Source: Paraescarpia echinospica
Lineage: Eukaryota; Annelida; Polychaeta; Sabellida; Siboglinidae
Assembly (NCBI GenBank): GCA_020002185.1
Contig: CM034537.1
Location: 13,485,905 to 13,549,904, forward strand
DNA length: 64,000 nt
Direction: 5' to 3'
How positions within the stretch are numbered: the stretch's first letter is position 1; each line of letters starts with the position of its first letter. The notes below the pieces were generated by a model. The model searched no databases. It saw only the letters and a list, made by a program, of their open reading frames with translations, and was not told the origin of the DNA. Below, one piece after another: positions 44,589-56,478 of the stretch. Both the position numbers and the translations under genes were made by a program.

Positions 44589-44929
44589 GTAAGTAGTCTT
44601 GCCAGTATCCTAGCGCGGATGTGTGGTGTGTACGTTAGTGCATGTGCACGCGGTACTAGGTGACCGGCTTAATTCGATATTACATACCACAGCCCGCTAC
44701 ATACAAACATAAGCAAAAGACCGTTTCGCGGGAGTACTCATGCCAGAGTTTAACCTTGATGTAGCTGCGCCTGTTACTACGTACTCGTACATGACGTGCA
44801 GATAAACGCAATCCGTCACTCCCTCAGGCATTGTTCGATTACGGATGGAATAAGAGGTATGTGTTTATAGTGGTTTAGAAATTCCCTAGAAAACAGAAAA
44901 CAATTTGTTTCTTATAATCAATCAGATTA

Positions 44930-45430
44930 AGAATTATTGACAGTGACTTGTGTTGTTCCTCAAAGATCAATACTTGGTCCATTTCTTTTCATCTTATATA
45001 TAAAGAACATTGTTAAAACAGCAAATATTCTCAACTTTATTTTATTTGCAGATGACAAAAATATGTCTCACTCACATTAAAATTTTACTAAGCTTATTGA
45101 AGAAGTAAATTCAGAACTTGATAAGATATTTACGTGGTTTCAGTGTAACAAACTATCAATAAATATAAATAAAATAGCTTTATTATATTTACTCTTGAAA
45201 CTAAAAAAATATATAATAGATATGATGCAATAATTAAAATAAATGGAATTAATATAAATCAAGTTATGTCAACAATTTTTTTAGGAATTTATCTAGAAGA
45301 ACATTTAAACTGGTCATTACATATTATTTCAATTGTGTCTAAAGTTTCACCCCTCGTAGGTATGCTTGCTAAATTAATGCAATTTTTACCTTACTATATA
45401 TTAAAAACTATTGCACATTAATTCTCCCAC
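44930..45430 (+). pseudogene. Non-LTR reverse transcriptase remnant
   Basis: In shifting frames it reads VTCVVPQRSILGPFLFILYI, NILNFILFADDKNMSH, FTWFQCNKLSININK, then FLGIYLEEHLNWSLHI and VSPLVGMLAKLMQFLP. Those are the GVPQGSxLGPxLF, FADD, thumb and FLGxxLD blocks of jockey/CR1-type RTs. Several stops; short and old. Confidence 0.75.
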
Positions 45431-45535
45431 ATCTACAGTACTGATTGTAAGAATCTCCTTAGTTGCAATACAGTACTATACTGTATTAGTTTGTCTTGTG
45501 TCTTTCAACTTAAATAAACTTATTGTTATTATTAT

Positions 45536-46065
45536 AATTGACAGGTAAAGTAATAACAATAGCGACGATGATGAAGACGTGGATGACAAGTATGATAAAT
45601 TGTCATGATAATGATGAATATTACGAGGAATATGAAGACAATTAGGGATAATCAAATTGCTGACGATGATATTGCTGACGACAATGTTAGTGATGATGAT
45701 GATATTGATTAATTAAGAAGATGATGATGACGAACATTATTAGACTGATTAATATAACCGTAACAACTAACCGAGACAAATATCGGGCTGAGACTTTGTA
45801 AGTAAATGTATCACTGAAATAAATAATATAAAACTTAAAATGTAACGTAATAATTGAACGGTAGTGTAATAACAATAGCGACAGTGATGATGAGGAGGAA
45901 GACGATGGTGACGAGGAAGATTGTTTTGATAATGATGAAAAGAGGGGGAAGACGAAGACAAGGGACAATCTTAGTGCTGCCGGTGATTCTGATGACGACG
46001 ATGGTAGTGATTAATTATAAAGAAGGTGATGACGAAGTTGATGGTGATGATGACAACTAATGATA
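45536..46065. repeat. GAT/GAA-rich cryptic repeat tract
   Basis: Two segments (45536 and 45853) share the lead-in GTAATAACAATAGCGAC followed by irregular GATGAT/GAAGAC runs. Open frames here are compositional. Similar tracts occur at 40735, 51905-52200 and 53396-53755. Confidence 0.6.
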
Positions 46066-46395
46066 AGTATAATCATTATAATAAAATTGATATGTTTTAA
46101 GTTCCGTCTTTCTTTTGTTATTACTACCGTGACGTGTATGACAATGATGACATTCACCTCCCCCTCGTCAACACCCTCATCATAATATTCAACCTGGTGA
46201 CTGCTAGTCGTGATGACACCCATTTGACTTTCACGAATGTATGCTAAATACAGGATTTTCATAAAGGGTCAGCCACTTGTTTCGTGGGAGGATATATTGA
46301 ATACCGTTCAAATCCACTTCCTATATATCCTATAACATACGGGCAAACGACGGTTCAGGCTGGGTGGTGAGGAAGCAGAAAGGAAGGGTTCATTT

Positions 46396-47997
46396 CTGGA
46401 ATATCTTGAAGAGTGAAATTGAGTGCATCATCGATAACTTTTTTCCCTTCAAAAAATAAAGGAAAACAGTAAAAAAAGAAACACTTATCGAAAGAAGCCA
46501 TTACAAAAATTAAGTACAAACAAATTATGTGGACATCATATAGACGTACTGGAAATGATGAAGACTACGACTTTTATAAAGAAGCACTAAGCCAAGTTAC
46601 AGCTGAAATTAGAAATTCAAAAGAGAAACAATGAACAAAAATCACTTTGTAATATAAAACATGACAGCAAGAGTTTTTATGCGTGTGTTCGAAATAAACA
46701 GAAAGTTCAGGATATGGACGGTCCTCTAGAAGATAGAGCAGCAAATATAATATCAGAGGGATTCTTAATGGCAGAAGACCTGAATGAGTATTTTATTTCG
46801 GTGTTTACAAGAGAAGAGATTTTCTTGTTAAACATAACTTGTTAAACCCATATCAACATGTGTTTCTAAAACCGAGGTCATGCTTAGCAAGTATGTTATG
46901 TTTTGTGGAATATATCACAAAGTGGGTAGACGAGGGATCACCAATATATATCATCTACTTAGATTTTCAAAAAGTTTTCGACAAAGTGCCACATCAAAGA
47001 TTACTGCTTAAACTAAAGGCCCATGGCATTGGAAATGGCATGATTAACTGGATAGAAAAATGGCTGATTGACACAAGACAACGGGTAGTTGTTGATGGGG
47101 AAGCTTCAAACTGGAAATTAATTTTGAGTGGGGTACCACAGGGATCAGTACTAGGACCTATATTATCCTTAATATATATCAACGATTTGGACGATGATAT
47201 AACAAGCAAGGTGTTGACATTTGCGAATGATACAAAGGTGTTTAGAAGGATTAAAGGTGTTGGAGATAGACAGCATTTACAAGATTATTTTGACAGGTTG
47301 ATCAAATGGTTTGAAATATGGCAAATGTTGTTCAATTTTGGGAAATGTAAATGCCTCCACACAGGACATGGGAACGAAGATGTAGAATATACAATGGGGG
47401 GTACCGTAGTAAGTAAGGTTTAACCATTAGTGCTGATATTAATGTTTCAGAGCAGTGTAGGAATTGCAGCTTCAAAGGGAAATCAAATCCTTGGATTAAT
47501 TAGGCGAAATATAGCGTATAAGGAAAAAGAACTAATACTACCGCTGCACAAAACAATAGTTAGGCCTCGTTTAGAATATTGTATATAAGCATGGAGGCTA
47601 TACCACAAGAAGGACAACATAGGAATGCTAGAAAGAATACCAAAACTGAGGGATCTTATTTATGAAAAACGCATAAAAGATTGTGGTATGAGAACACTAG
47701 AGACCAGGAGATTGAAAGGAGATCCGATAAGAGTGTTTAATATATTGGATGGTTACGAAAATATTGATATAAATATTTTTTCTCAATTAAGAAAGATAGA
47801 AAGACTAGACGACATGAAATTACATTAGTAACGGAGCATTGTAGATTAGATATAAGAAAATTATCATGTTCACAAAGGACTGTAAATGAATGGAACAGAT
47901 TATCTGCTGATTGTGTATGTGCTAGTAGTGTGAATATGTTTAAAAAGAAAATCAACACATACTTCAGAAGGGCGGGATACGTGTAGATAGATACGTG
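46396..47997 (+). mobile_element. CR1-like non-LTR retrotransposon, copy C
   Basis: Starts within the endonuclease-RT linker (NIL then SEIECIIDNFFPF) and runs to GGGATACGTG, short of the 3' tail. An internal deletion of about 370 bp removes the region between FTREE and FLVKHN. Later landmarks are IIYLDFQKVFDKVPHQRL, GVPQGSVLGPILSLIYINDL and LTFANDTKVF (FADD changed to FAND). Several stops. It is cut off by the GACGT array at about 48000. Confidence 0.88.
46839..47423 (+). pseudogene. RT palm fragment of copy C
   Basis: The longest open stretch of copy C, from LNPYQHVFLKPRSC to CLHTGHGNEDVEYTMGG. It carries the FAND change in the catalytic motif and is missing the N-terminal RT fingers. Confidence 0.8.
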
Positions 47998-48002
47998 TAG
48001 AT

Positions 48003-48560
48003 AGATTTACAACGTTGGTTAATCAACGTTGTAAAGACGTCGAAACGCGACGTTATCACGACGTTGAAATCACGTCGACAATGATATCCGACGTCTTTGC
48101 AACGTCGGGTAATCAAAGTTGTAAGGATGTCGAAACGCGACGATATTACGACGTTGAAATCAAGTCAACAATCAAATCCGAAGTCATTACACCGTCGGGT
48201 AATCAACATTGCAAGGACGTCGAAACTTGACGTTGCCGCGATGTTCAAATAACATCGACAACCAAATACGACGTCTTTACAACGACGTTGATATAACGTA
48301 GACAACCAAATCCGACGTCTTTACAACGACGTTGATATAACGTAGACAACCAAATACGACGTCTTTACAACGACGTTGATATAACGTAGACAACCAAATA
48401 CGACGTCTTTACAACGACGTTGATATAACGTAGACAACCAAATCCGACGTCAACGTAGAATCATTAGCGTTGTAAGGACGACGAAACGACGTTATCACGA
48501 CGTTGACAAGACATCGACAACCAAATCCGACGTGTCTATATGTAACGTCAGGTCATCAAC
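48003..48560. repeat. GACGT-rich array with near-perfect 44-bp units
   Basis: GACGTC, AACGTC, ACGTTG and similar words recur throughout. At 48270, 48314, 48358 and 48402 a 44-bp unit starting GACGTCTTTACAACGACG repeats with only a C/A difference in AAATCC/AAATAC. The array truncates CR1 copy C. A second array of the same vocabulary lies at 51160-51643. Confidence 0.9.
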
Positions 48561-48779
48561 GCTGCACGGGCGTAGTTCCGACCTCGAATGTAATTAACAA
48601 CTTTATAAGTACGTGGACATCTGATGCCACGATGTGTAAATTATGTCGGCAGCTAAAACCGACGCTTTTGTAAACAGGTAAGAAGAAGCCGCGCAGTCGA
48701 TCGGATGGGTTACTGCACGTAATATATCCCGACAAGGACGCCAAATTATATATATCCACCATGCAGGCATGGGTTCAAA

Positions 48780-49075
48780 TGCGAGTGAGCGCATTTAAAT
48801 GCAAATGTTTGAAATTATTCAAATGTAAATACAAATGCAAATGTCCCGATACGCGATGAGATTTAAATGCAAATACACGTGGTTTAGATTAGCCAAATGC
48901 AAATGCAAACGCAAGTGTTTGAAAATATGCAAATGCAAATGTTTGAAATTAGATGTTTCAAATGCAAATGCAAATGTTTTTATTCAAACGCAAATGCAAG
49001 TGTTTTTTGATTAAATTACAAATGCACGTATTTTAAAACATGCAAATACGCCAATACGCAATGGAATTTATAATA
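48780..49075. repeat. Cryptic ATGCAAATG repeat tract
   Basis: At least ten copies of ATGCAAA with spacing of 6 to 40 bases, many as ATGCAAAT. No coding potential. Confidence 0.8.
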
Positions 49076-51159
49076 AAATAACAAATATATTGTCAATATT
49101 GATATTCTTGTGCTAATTTTACCTCATGTCTTCAAAATACTGATAAATTGTAGCAATTTGATGTCATTGTACAAAGTCCCCACAGTACTTGAGGCACCCC
49201 TGAGCTGCCACTGCCTACCCTTATCTAATTGTGACTCAACAACCAGTTACAGAAAGGAGAATTAGCTCTGATAACTTACTATTTGTAAGTCTGAAATAAT
49301 GTATGCCTAAGCCAAATTCAACATTGCATGAGTTTGTTAAAATATAAAGGGGAAGAATTTTCCCTGTGTGAATACTGTATGAATAGTGCACTGTACATGT
49401 ACAGAGTAAAATGTATTGCGTATTATTTCGCAAAAACAATTAAATATGGTTGTAAACACAAATATCAAAAAAGCGTGCATGGCTACGTCCAATTAAATAT
49501 AAGTATGTCTGGAATTTATTATAATTATTACAAACAACAAAAATGTATTAATAGCAGTGATGATAATTCAGCTGGGTATATATATATATATATTTATATA
49601 TTTCACTTGTGTTCCTGCTATTTATTTTGCATTCAATCCAACGTTCTAATTATATTGGCCGATCTACTATACCCAACATCCCAGCTTTGAATCAAGCAAC
49701 GTGCGATCGATTACCGGTAAGTGTCACCATCCACTTGTATTTGTTGAACTGTTTTGTTTATTCGTGTGCACAGAACAAATATAACTAAAAAATAATTCTT
49801 TGTAATTATGTATTTTGTATGCTTTCACCGATTTGAATCTTCTTAGCATATTTGACCTATGTGTTACCATGGCCTATTTATACCGGTAAGCGACATGATA
49901 GCTTCACTTTTTGTTTCCTTTCGTCACTCCGCATAGTTTCAAATACAAAAAGGGGCATATTCGTATAAAATGTGGTGTCTTAGCAGTCGAAATAGCATTA
50001 TGAAATGTTAGTCTGTTGACTTTTGTTGTCGTTCATCTCGCTAACGCACTGGGCGACAATAGCGGATACTCGAAGGAATTCGCAGCAGCTATTCTATACA
50101 TGCTTACCTGCTTTTGTTTTGAGTATAATATATTCGGGTAATCTACCATAGCCTAGCCATTACGTTTACTTACTGCCCTTAGCACATGAACTTTTGTTTA
50201 GCCCTTCTCTGTAAGATAGGGTATGTGTTATTGGAAACCTTTATTCTGGTAAAAGTTGGAGTGAATAGCATAAATAATTTTTGGCTGGTTTAATGGAGTG
50301 TGCAGATTGGTGAATCAAGGCATAGTTAATTAATTTATTAGTGTGCCGAAATTTGTTCAATAAAACACAAAGTTTCACTATAGCTCGATAAAATATATCT
50401 AAGTCCAGAATTAAAGGGTGTGATATTCAAACGTACACAATTTCAATCCTGTGATGAATATTACGTTTCAGTGAGTGTCCTGAAGAACCAGGTGGGAACA
50501 TAGACAGAAGTCAATGCAGCCGTCTTTGCATGCCTTAAGTATGCACCTGACCGGGCTGGAAGTGGTGGACGGGAGGCTCGCAAGTAGTAGAGTTCCGGCT
50601 TGTGTGGCGGTGTTGGTAGTGTTTTGTTGTATTTGTACCAAATAAAACGATGTGATTTGTACCACGACATAATGAATATCTTTATTTTTAATGCAGTAGA
50701 TACGCTGACAATGTATTAAGAGAGGAGACACCACAGCTAAATAGGTGTTATTTAATTGCACAATTAATTGTATTGTTTTTGGTTTGAATTATAGCCTATC
50801 CAAAAAATTATCACACTAAAAGAAAAGTGATGAACAGGTTGTCCCAGTCATCACTTAACCCTAAAACATTTGAAATTTTTTTCTCTCACAATTATACCAT
50901 TATTTGTTCAATATATATATATATATATATATGTGTGTGCCCATAAATAATATGTGACTTTTATTGACAACTAATACAGAAAGCTACCAGAACGTGGTGG
51001 AAATAGTATATTATCAACTTTGGTGGGGTGTCTCCTCTTAAGCTTAGGACCTGCATGTTCATCGTAAATTCCATAGTGAGCCCAATTAAGTATACTCGAT
51101 TGACACATGGCACAAACTACATGGCAAGAAAAATACTCACCGAACTTGCCGTTGAAATA
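49076..51159. other. Gene-poor interval between the two GACGT arrays
   Basis: No coding segment recognised. (TA)n at 49580-49600 and 50912-50930. Confidence 0.45.
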
Positions 51160-51643
51160 ACCTGTAACTAGAACGACGACAACTTTCAAATCCAACTTGT
51201 TTTCAACGTTGTTTCGACGTCGGTAACTGATGTCGCAACGACGTCCGTACCCGACGTTGATACAACTTTCAAATCCAATTAGTTTTCAACCTTGTTTCGA
51301 CGTCGGTACCTGACGGAACAACATCGACACCCGACGTTGTTTCGAGGTCCGTAACGGACGTTGAGAAAACGTTGACACCCGACGTCGAAACAACGTCGAC
51401 ACCCGACGTCGGAACAACGTCGACACCCGACGTCAGAACAACGCCAACACCTGACGTTCATACAATGTGTTTTCAACGTCGGTACCTGACGTCGGAATAA
51501 CGTCGACACCGGACGTCGAAACAACGTCGACACCCGACGTTCATCCAACTTTCAAATCAATGTGTTTCGGACGTTTTTTAGACGTCGGTATTTGACGTCG
51601 AAACAACGTCGTTACTACGTCACTTTGCCCGCTGGGAAAGCGA
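51160..51643. repeat. GACGT-rich array with 24-bp units, ending TGCCCGCTGGG
   Basis: The core at about 51367-51440 and 51490-51540 repeats GACACCCGACGTCGAAACAA with a 24-bp period. The right edge reads CTTTGCCCGCTGGGAAAG. Ends of this kind flank DNA transposons with GACGTT-type subterminal repeats in several marine animals (recollection), so this may be one arm of such an element. Confidence 0.85.
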
Positions 51644-51904
51644 TCAAATCACAAACATAAGTGGAATATGAAAATACAAATATAACGAGTCACAAAATCA
51701 AACTTATTTTTTTTACAAAACAAACTACGGGATTATTTCATTACAATGAAGGCGTTAATAACAACGAAAAAGCTAATCGTCAAAATAAATTAAGGGGTAA
51801 TGTTAAACATCAGTGGGTCGTCTCATAAAATAATTTGATCTTCTACAAACGTTAGTGCCATTTCAAATAGTGTAAGGAATCATTAAAATGAATTAGCTGA
51901 TAGT

Positions 51905-52200
51905 CTCAGAGTAACAGCGTTATCACCATTTTCACCTTCACCACAATCTACATCACCATTTTCTTCTTCATTGTGTTGCCATCATTTTTGTTGTCGTCGT
52001 TATTATGATATTCATGTTCGTTTTCGTCTTCATCACCATCTCCATCTTCTTCTTCTTAGTTGTTATCTTCATGATCATATTCAGTGTAATCTTCGTTGTT
52101 TTCATCGTCATCATCACAATTGTCATCAACCTCTTCACCATCATCTTCACCGTCATCATCATATTCACCATCACCTTCTTCAGCGTCGTTGACTTCAATA
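51905..52200. repeat. CATC/TTC-rich cryptic repeat tract
   Basis: Irregular CATCAC, TTCTTC and TCATC words, the complement of the GAT-rich tract at 53396-53755. Confidence 0.7.
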
Positions 52201-52214
52201 TTTTATCGATGTTT

Positions 52215-52365
52215 ACTGTTGTTACAAAATAAGCCTACTGATAATTCAAAATGGATAACATTGAGATAATTACAAAACAGATACATCCATGTATTACAAA
52301 TGGACCTTCCGTTATTACAGAATGGATCGTTATTACAAAATGGGTCGTTCAATAACGATTTTTCT
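52215..52365. repeat. TTATTACAAAATGG repeat cluster, relative of the 9196-9866 element
   Basis: Five spaced copies of ATTACAAAATGG-like words, matching the right arm of the fold-back element at 9650-9866. The terminal phrase TTATTACAAAGCGGATCGTA at 53370 resumes after the Penelope-like insertion. Confidence 0.55.
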
Positions 52366-52384
52366 CAATACACAACTAGATATT

Positions 52385-53200
52385 CAAAAATCACATCGAC
52401 GTTTCGACAACTATCGGCAGTCTTCATCAGGAACTTTTCTTCCTCTGCTTGTCAGATGTTGTAGCGAGCAGGCTGTCCCGCACGTTAATCAATTGACAGC
52501 TCCCCTCCACTTTGTTTATAGTAGGTGGTGTTTTTCTAATCCAGATGGACTCCTTATTCCATCGCGTGAATATATCAGTCTCTCTATCCACCATTCTGGC
52601 ACTCTCCAAATCTGGAACAGAGTTGTTTCGAACAAACCTAAATGTGGACGACATTATGGAGCTGTTGCAGTTGATCGATTTACGAACACAGGTTTGGCAC
52701 CGCGATGGGACGCTCAGTGACAGTATGGCTAATCTATTTATGGACTGGCCGCTGGAACAACAAGCTATCGCCACGGCCCCGGTGACGTGTCAGCCCATAC
52801 TATGGACGCGATGTATGGGTGACGTATTGGAAGTCGTGAGGAAGGGGTGTCAACAACAACAGACAGATCACCTCAACACCATTGGCACAACAGGGAACAT
52901 AAAGTGATTTTATGAAGAAGAGCGTGAATGGTCGCTGCCCTTCCTGCACGCTGATGGTACGAAAGGAGGATTGAACGGTGAAACCCATAGTGTATCGGAG
53001 AGAGACCTATACCGACCAGTGTCTGAACTTTAGTTCACACAACCCGCAACATTATAAACTGGGTGTTGTCTAAGCTTTCCTACACTGATACAAAAACGTC
53101 GGTATGAAGTAGATACAAGAGGACAGAGAGAAAGAGCTGGAGCACATCATCAAACCGCTGAAACAGTACACCGGGATGCCCAAGTTGGTCTACATATAAG
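52385..53200. mobile_element. Penelope-like element with two oppositely oriented parts
   Basis: The left part (52627 down to 52385) reads on the minus strand: SARMVDRETDIFTRWNKESI, WIRKTPPTINKVEGSCQLIN and RDSLL, the C-terminal blocks beyond the GIY-YIG domain. The right part (about 52632-53200) reads on the plus strand: DDIMELL, FMDWPLEQQAIATAP, LWTRCMGDVLEVVRKGCQQQ, PIVYRRETYTDQCLNFSSHN and KELEHIIKPLK, the RT palm and thumb. The catalytic YVDD is CMGD. Frames are shifted after 52907. The two parts meet head to head at about 52628. Confidence 0.8.
52401..52430 (-). ncRNA. Hammerhead-ribozyme-like core
   Basis: Minus strand: CTGATGA, then GACTGC and GTTGTC pairing with one mismatch around CGATA, then GAAAC. 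Both invariant cores are intact. It is the counterpart of 28238-28267 in the other Penelope-like copy. Confidence 0.5.
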
Positions 53201-53395
53201 GAAAATGACGTAAAAATAACTAAGCCAGAAAAAACAAATATTCTTACACCCAAAACGGAAGTTAGTAAAACAAGTCGATCTGCTTCGAACTTGTTGATAT
53301 ATTTGAAGAAAATTAATTATTTAAACATTCTTCCAACTTAATGAACACTTTCACGAATGATGGGTCGTTTATTACAAAGCGGATCGTAACAGACA

Positions 53396-53755
53396 ATGAT
53401 GAAGAGGAAGACGATGGTGATGGTGATGATGATGGCCTAGTTGTAAATGATGACGAAGAGACGAAGGTTGTCATGGCGATGATGATTTTGATGTAGAAAA
53501 TGGATGAAGATGACGGTGTTGATACTGGTGAAAATTATGAAGACGATGAAGTCAAAGACTATGATCATCACCATGAAATTGATGAGCATGATGAAGGCGA
53601 ACTATGATGTGTGTGATTATAATGACATAGAATATGAAGAATATGGTGATTATAAGTATAATAATGATGTTGGTCATGAAGAGGAAGACGATGACGAAGA
53701 GGATGAGAACGAAGAAATGTTGATGATGATGAAGATAACGACGACCTGATCGACG
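53396..53755. repeat. GAT/GAA-rich cryptic repeat tract
   Basis: Irregular GATGATGAAGAGG words starting right after CGTAACAGACA; complementary in type to 51905-52200. Confidence 0.7.
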
Positions 53756-54349
53756 CGAATTACAACAATAACAGACTAAACGGAATTTTAAATAAATTAA
53801 CAACCAAATCATCTCAAAAGATAATGGGTCTTAAAACAACATATCAAAGAGGTCAGTTCAATTATCTGGCTACAATCAGGTACCGACGTCCAAACAAAAA
53901 CGCAACATTGGCAATGTGAATGTAGGTTTAATCCCAAATAAAACGCTCCAATCTCAATCTAGTTATATCGAGGATTTTGGGTGTTCACCGTTATGTAAGT
54001 TGGACAAACTAAATTACATGAGGGAATTTGTTCAGGTGTTGTTTATGTTTGCGGTTTAGCAGGTGTGGCGTCTACCATTGTAACATGATACGCCTGCACA
54101 TTCCTTTGTATGACTTATTTGTTACAATTTGCTTTTGTGTTGCATATCTCTGTCATAATACACGATTGAATAACAATCGTAAACAATGGAAGACACTTGA
54201 CACTGTAAGTATAATAGGTGGTATCGCGTCTGTCTTGCCGATTAATTATTACAGCCGAAGGACCTATGAAACGAACAACACATGAAGCCAGTAGGCTAAG
54301 TACATCGATGGCAAAGAAGAACAAAATCGTATGGAAGAACTTATTCATT

Positions 54350-54612
54350 CTACTCACTCACCCACGTACGCACGTACATACACACGCGCGCGTACGCATC
54401 TACGCATGTACGCACACTCATTCACTCTCTCGTTCGTTCTATCAACCATTCACTCACTTACTCATTCATTTACTCATATCGCCTTTGGCGTCAAGCTGTC
54501 CTGGCGTCAGCCTTCTGAGTCAAGACGCACTCTGGTATTCACTAACACTCACTCATTCACTTACTAACTCACTCAGTCGCACGCACGCACGCACGCACGC
54601 ACGCGCGCACGA
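54350..54612. repeat. CACT/ACGC simple-sequence region
   Basis: ACGTACGCAC runs at 54363-54415, CACTCATTC runs at 54416-54570 and (ACGC)n at 54578-54608. Confidence 0.85.
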
Positions 54613-54764
54613 AGGTGTACCGTTAGTAAGAGGAAACATATGCGACGTATTCGGCAATGACTATTCTACTATTCGTCATAATTGTTTACAATTATCAGCA
54701 ACGAATGTGAGTTGATTTATTGATATTGATGCTTACTGTATGTGAGCAACAGCGCGTATTTGTC

Positions 54765-56370
54765 GTAGATTTAACAAGATTTAACCAGATTGCCGCCCAG
54801 GGCTACAAGTTCCAGAAGGCATGCGAACAAGGAAGCCTTTGGCTTATAGAGAGTCCAACAATTTTCCAACATCATACAGCCCGCCCTCCCCAGATAGTTG
54901 TCAATTTTAATTTTGAACACATTCACACTCCTAGCATTAGCATCATCAGATAATATGTTCCAGTCATTTATTGTCCTCTGAGAGAATAGGTATTTTGTCA
55001 CATCGAACTTACACTGTTCTTTGACTTATGTCGCATTGTGCCCTCTTGTTCTACTGCCATCTTAAAGTTTGAAGAAAGTATTTCTATCAATATCTTCATA
55101 ATTATTCAAATTTTTTATTTGGTCTCCTCTTAGTCTACTAGTCTTTAATGTTGTCAACCCGCATTCTAATAGGGGTCTTTCATAACTAAGATTTTTCAGT
55201 TCAGGAATCAGCTTAGTTGCTCTTCGTTGGACTCTTTCTAGCTTATCTACATCCTTCTTGGGATATGGCCTGCATGCTTGTATGCAATATTCCAAATGAA
55301 GTCTAACTATTTCTTATTATAGGGGTACAATCAGCTGTCTGTTTTTGTGTGTGATATTTCTTCTAATTAACCCTAGTATTTGGTTACCATTTGAGGCAGC
55401 AATTCCACATTGCTCAGCACAAACTGTTACTCCTAAATCATTTTCGTTTACTGTTTTATCTTGTAAGGTATCCCCCATCATGCATTCTTTGTGCACATTT
55501 CCATGTCCTTTGTGGATGCATTTACATTTCTCAAAATTGAAAAACATTTGCCATTTTTCAAACCATTTGACTAATTTGGCTAGATTATCTTGTTAAGTGT
55601 GTTTATCTGCATATGTTTTAACTCTTTTGAACACTTTTGTATTGTGTGCGAATGTCAGTACTCATTTATATATATGAAGAATAATATTGGTCCCAACACT
55701 GACCCCTGTGGCTCTCCACTCAAAACTGGTTTCCAGTTTGAAATCTCTCCCTCTACTATTACTCTCTGTCTTCTGTCTTTCAGCCATGTTTCTATCCAGC
55801 TGATCACACCGTCCCCTATCCTTGCGCTTTAAGTTTAAGCAACAACCTTTGATGTGGCATTTTATCAAATGCTTTCTGTAAATATAGGTAGACAACATCC
55901 ACCGGTGACCCATCGTATACCCACTTTGTAATTCCTTCCAAAAACAAAGAGACTGGTTAGATTAAGAACCCATGTTGATATTAATTTATTAATTTGTGTT
56001 TTATAAGGAATTCCACCATGTGGTCTCTTGTACGTGTTTCTAGTAATTTGCATACAACTGATGTTAAACTACCCGGTCTCTGTAATTATCTGTCTTGCTA
56101 CTAGATCCTTTTTAAATAATGGCGTAATGTTTGCTTATTTCCATTCTAATGGAGTGATTCCCTCTTTAAGTGACAAATTAAAAATATAGCAAGCGGTGTA
56201 CTGGATACTGATTTGCTCTACAATTTCGTTAAGCAGTTTCGGTGGTATCCCGTCAACTCCAGGTGATTAATTTTTTTATTTTTTTTTATTTTCACCGATA
56301 ACATTTAAGGAGTAACAAACAACTGCCCCGAATGATCTAATTCATTCCTCAAATTTAGTAACTGTTACTG
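54765..56370 (-). mobile_element. CR1-like non-LTR retrotransposon, copy D (old)
   Basis: Read on the minus strand it ends in AATCTTGTTAAATC at 54765-54790 after the family's 3' phrase TTGGACTCTCTATAAGCC. Coding remains include RVQRRATKLIPELKNLSYER, EYCIQACRPYPKKDVDKL, FFNFEKCKCIHKGHGN and SFEWRATGVSVGTNIILHIY. FADD has become FAHN. It is more diverged than copies A-C and stops at about 56370, where the gypsy element begins. Confidence 0.85.
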
Positions 56371-56478
56371 GCAGTGCATTCAACATGACCTTCCACAAAA
56401 AGAGAGAGAGGAAGGAAAACAACTTCTAGAGAAGGCAAGGGCGAAGAAGAGTAGGGACATGGGAAATGGATATAAAGA

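Noticed and set aside
44828..44856. Possible 29-base exon (ALFDYGWNK) after the last paraoxonase exon
   Set aside because: Splice sites look fair, but the sequence is not the VLRI-type continuation expected in paraoxonases.
51279..51548. Arg/Cys/Ser-rich open frame in the GACGT array
   Set aside because: A product of the 24-bp repeat.
48003..51643. Calling the two GACGT arrays the terminal inverted repeats of a single transposon
   Set aside because: Only the right array shows a clean terminus; the left lacks the matching CCCAGCGGGCA, and the units differ, so this is kept as a hypothesis only.
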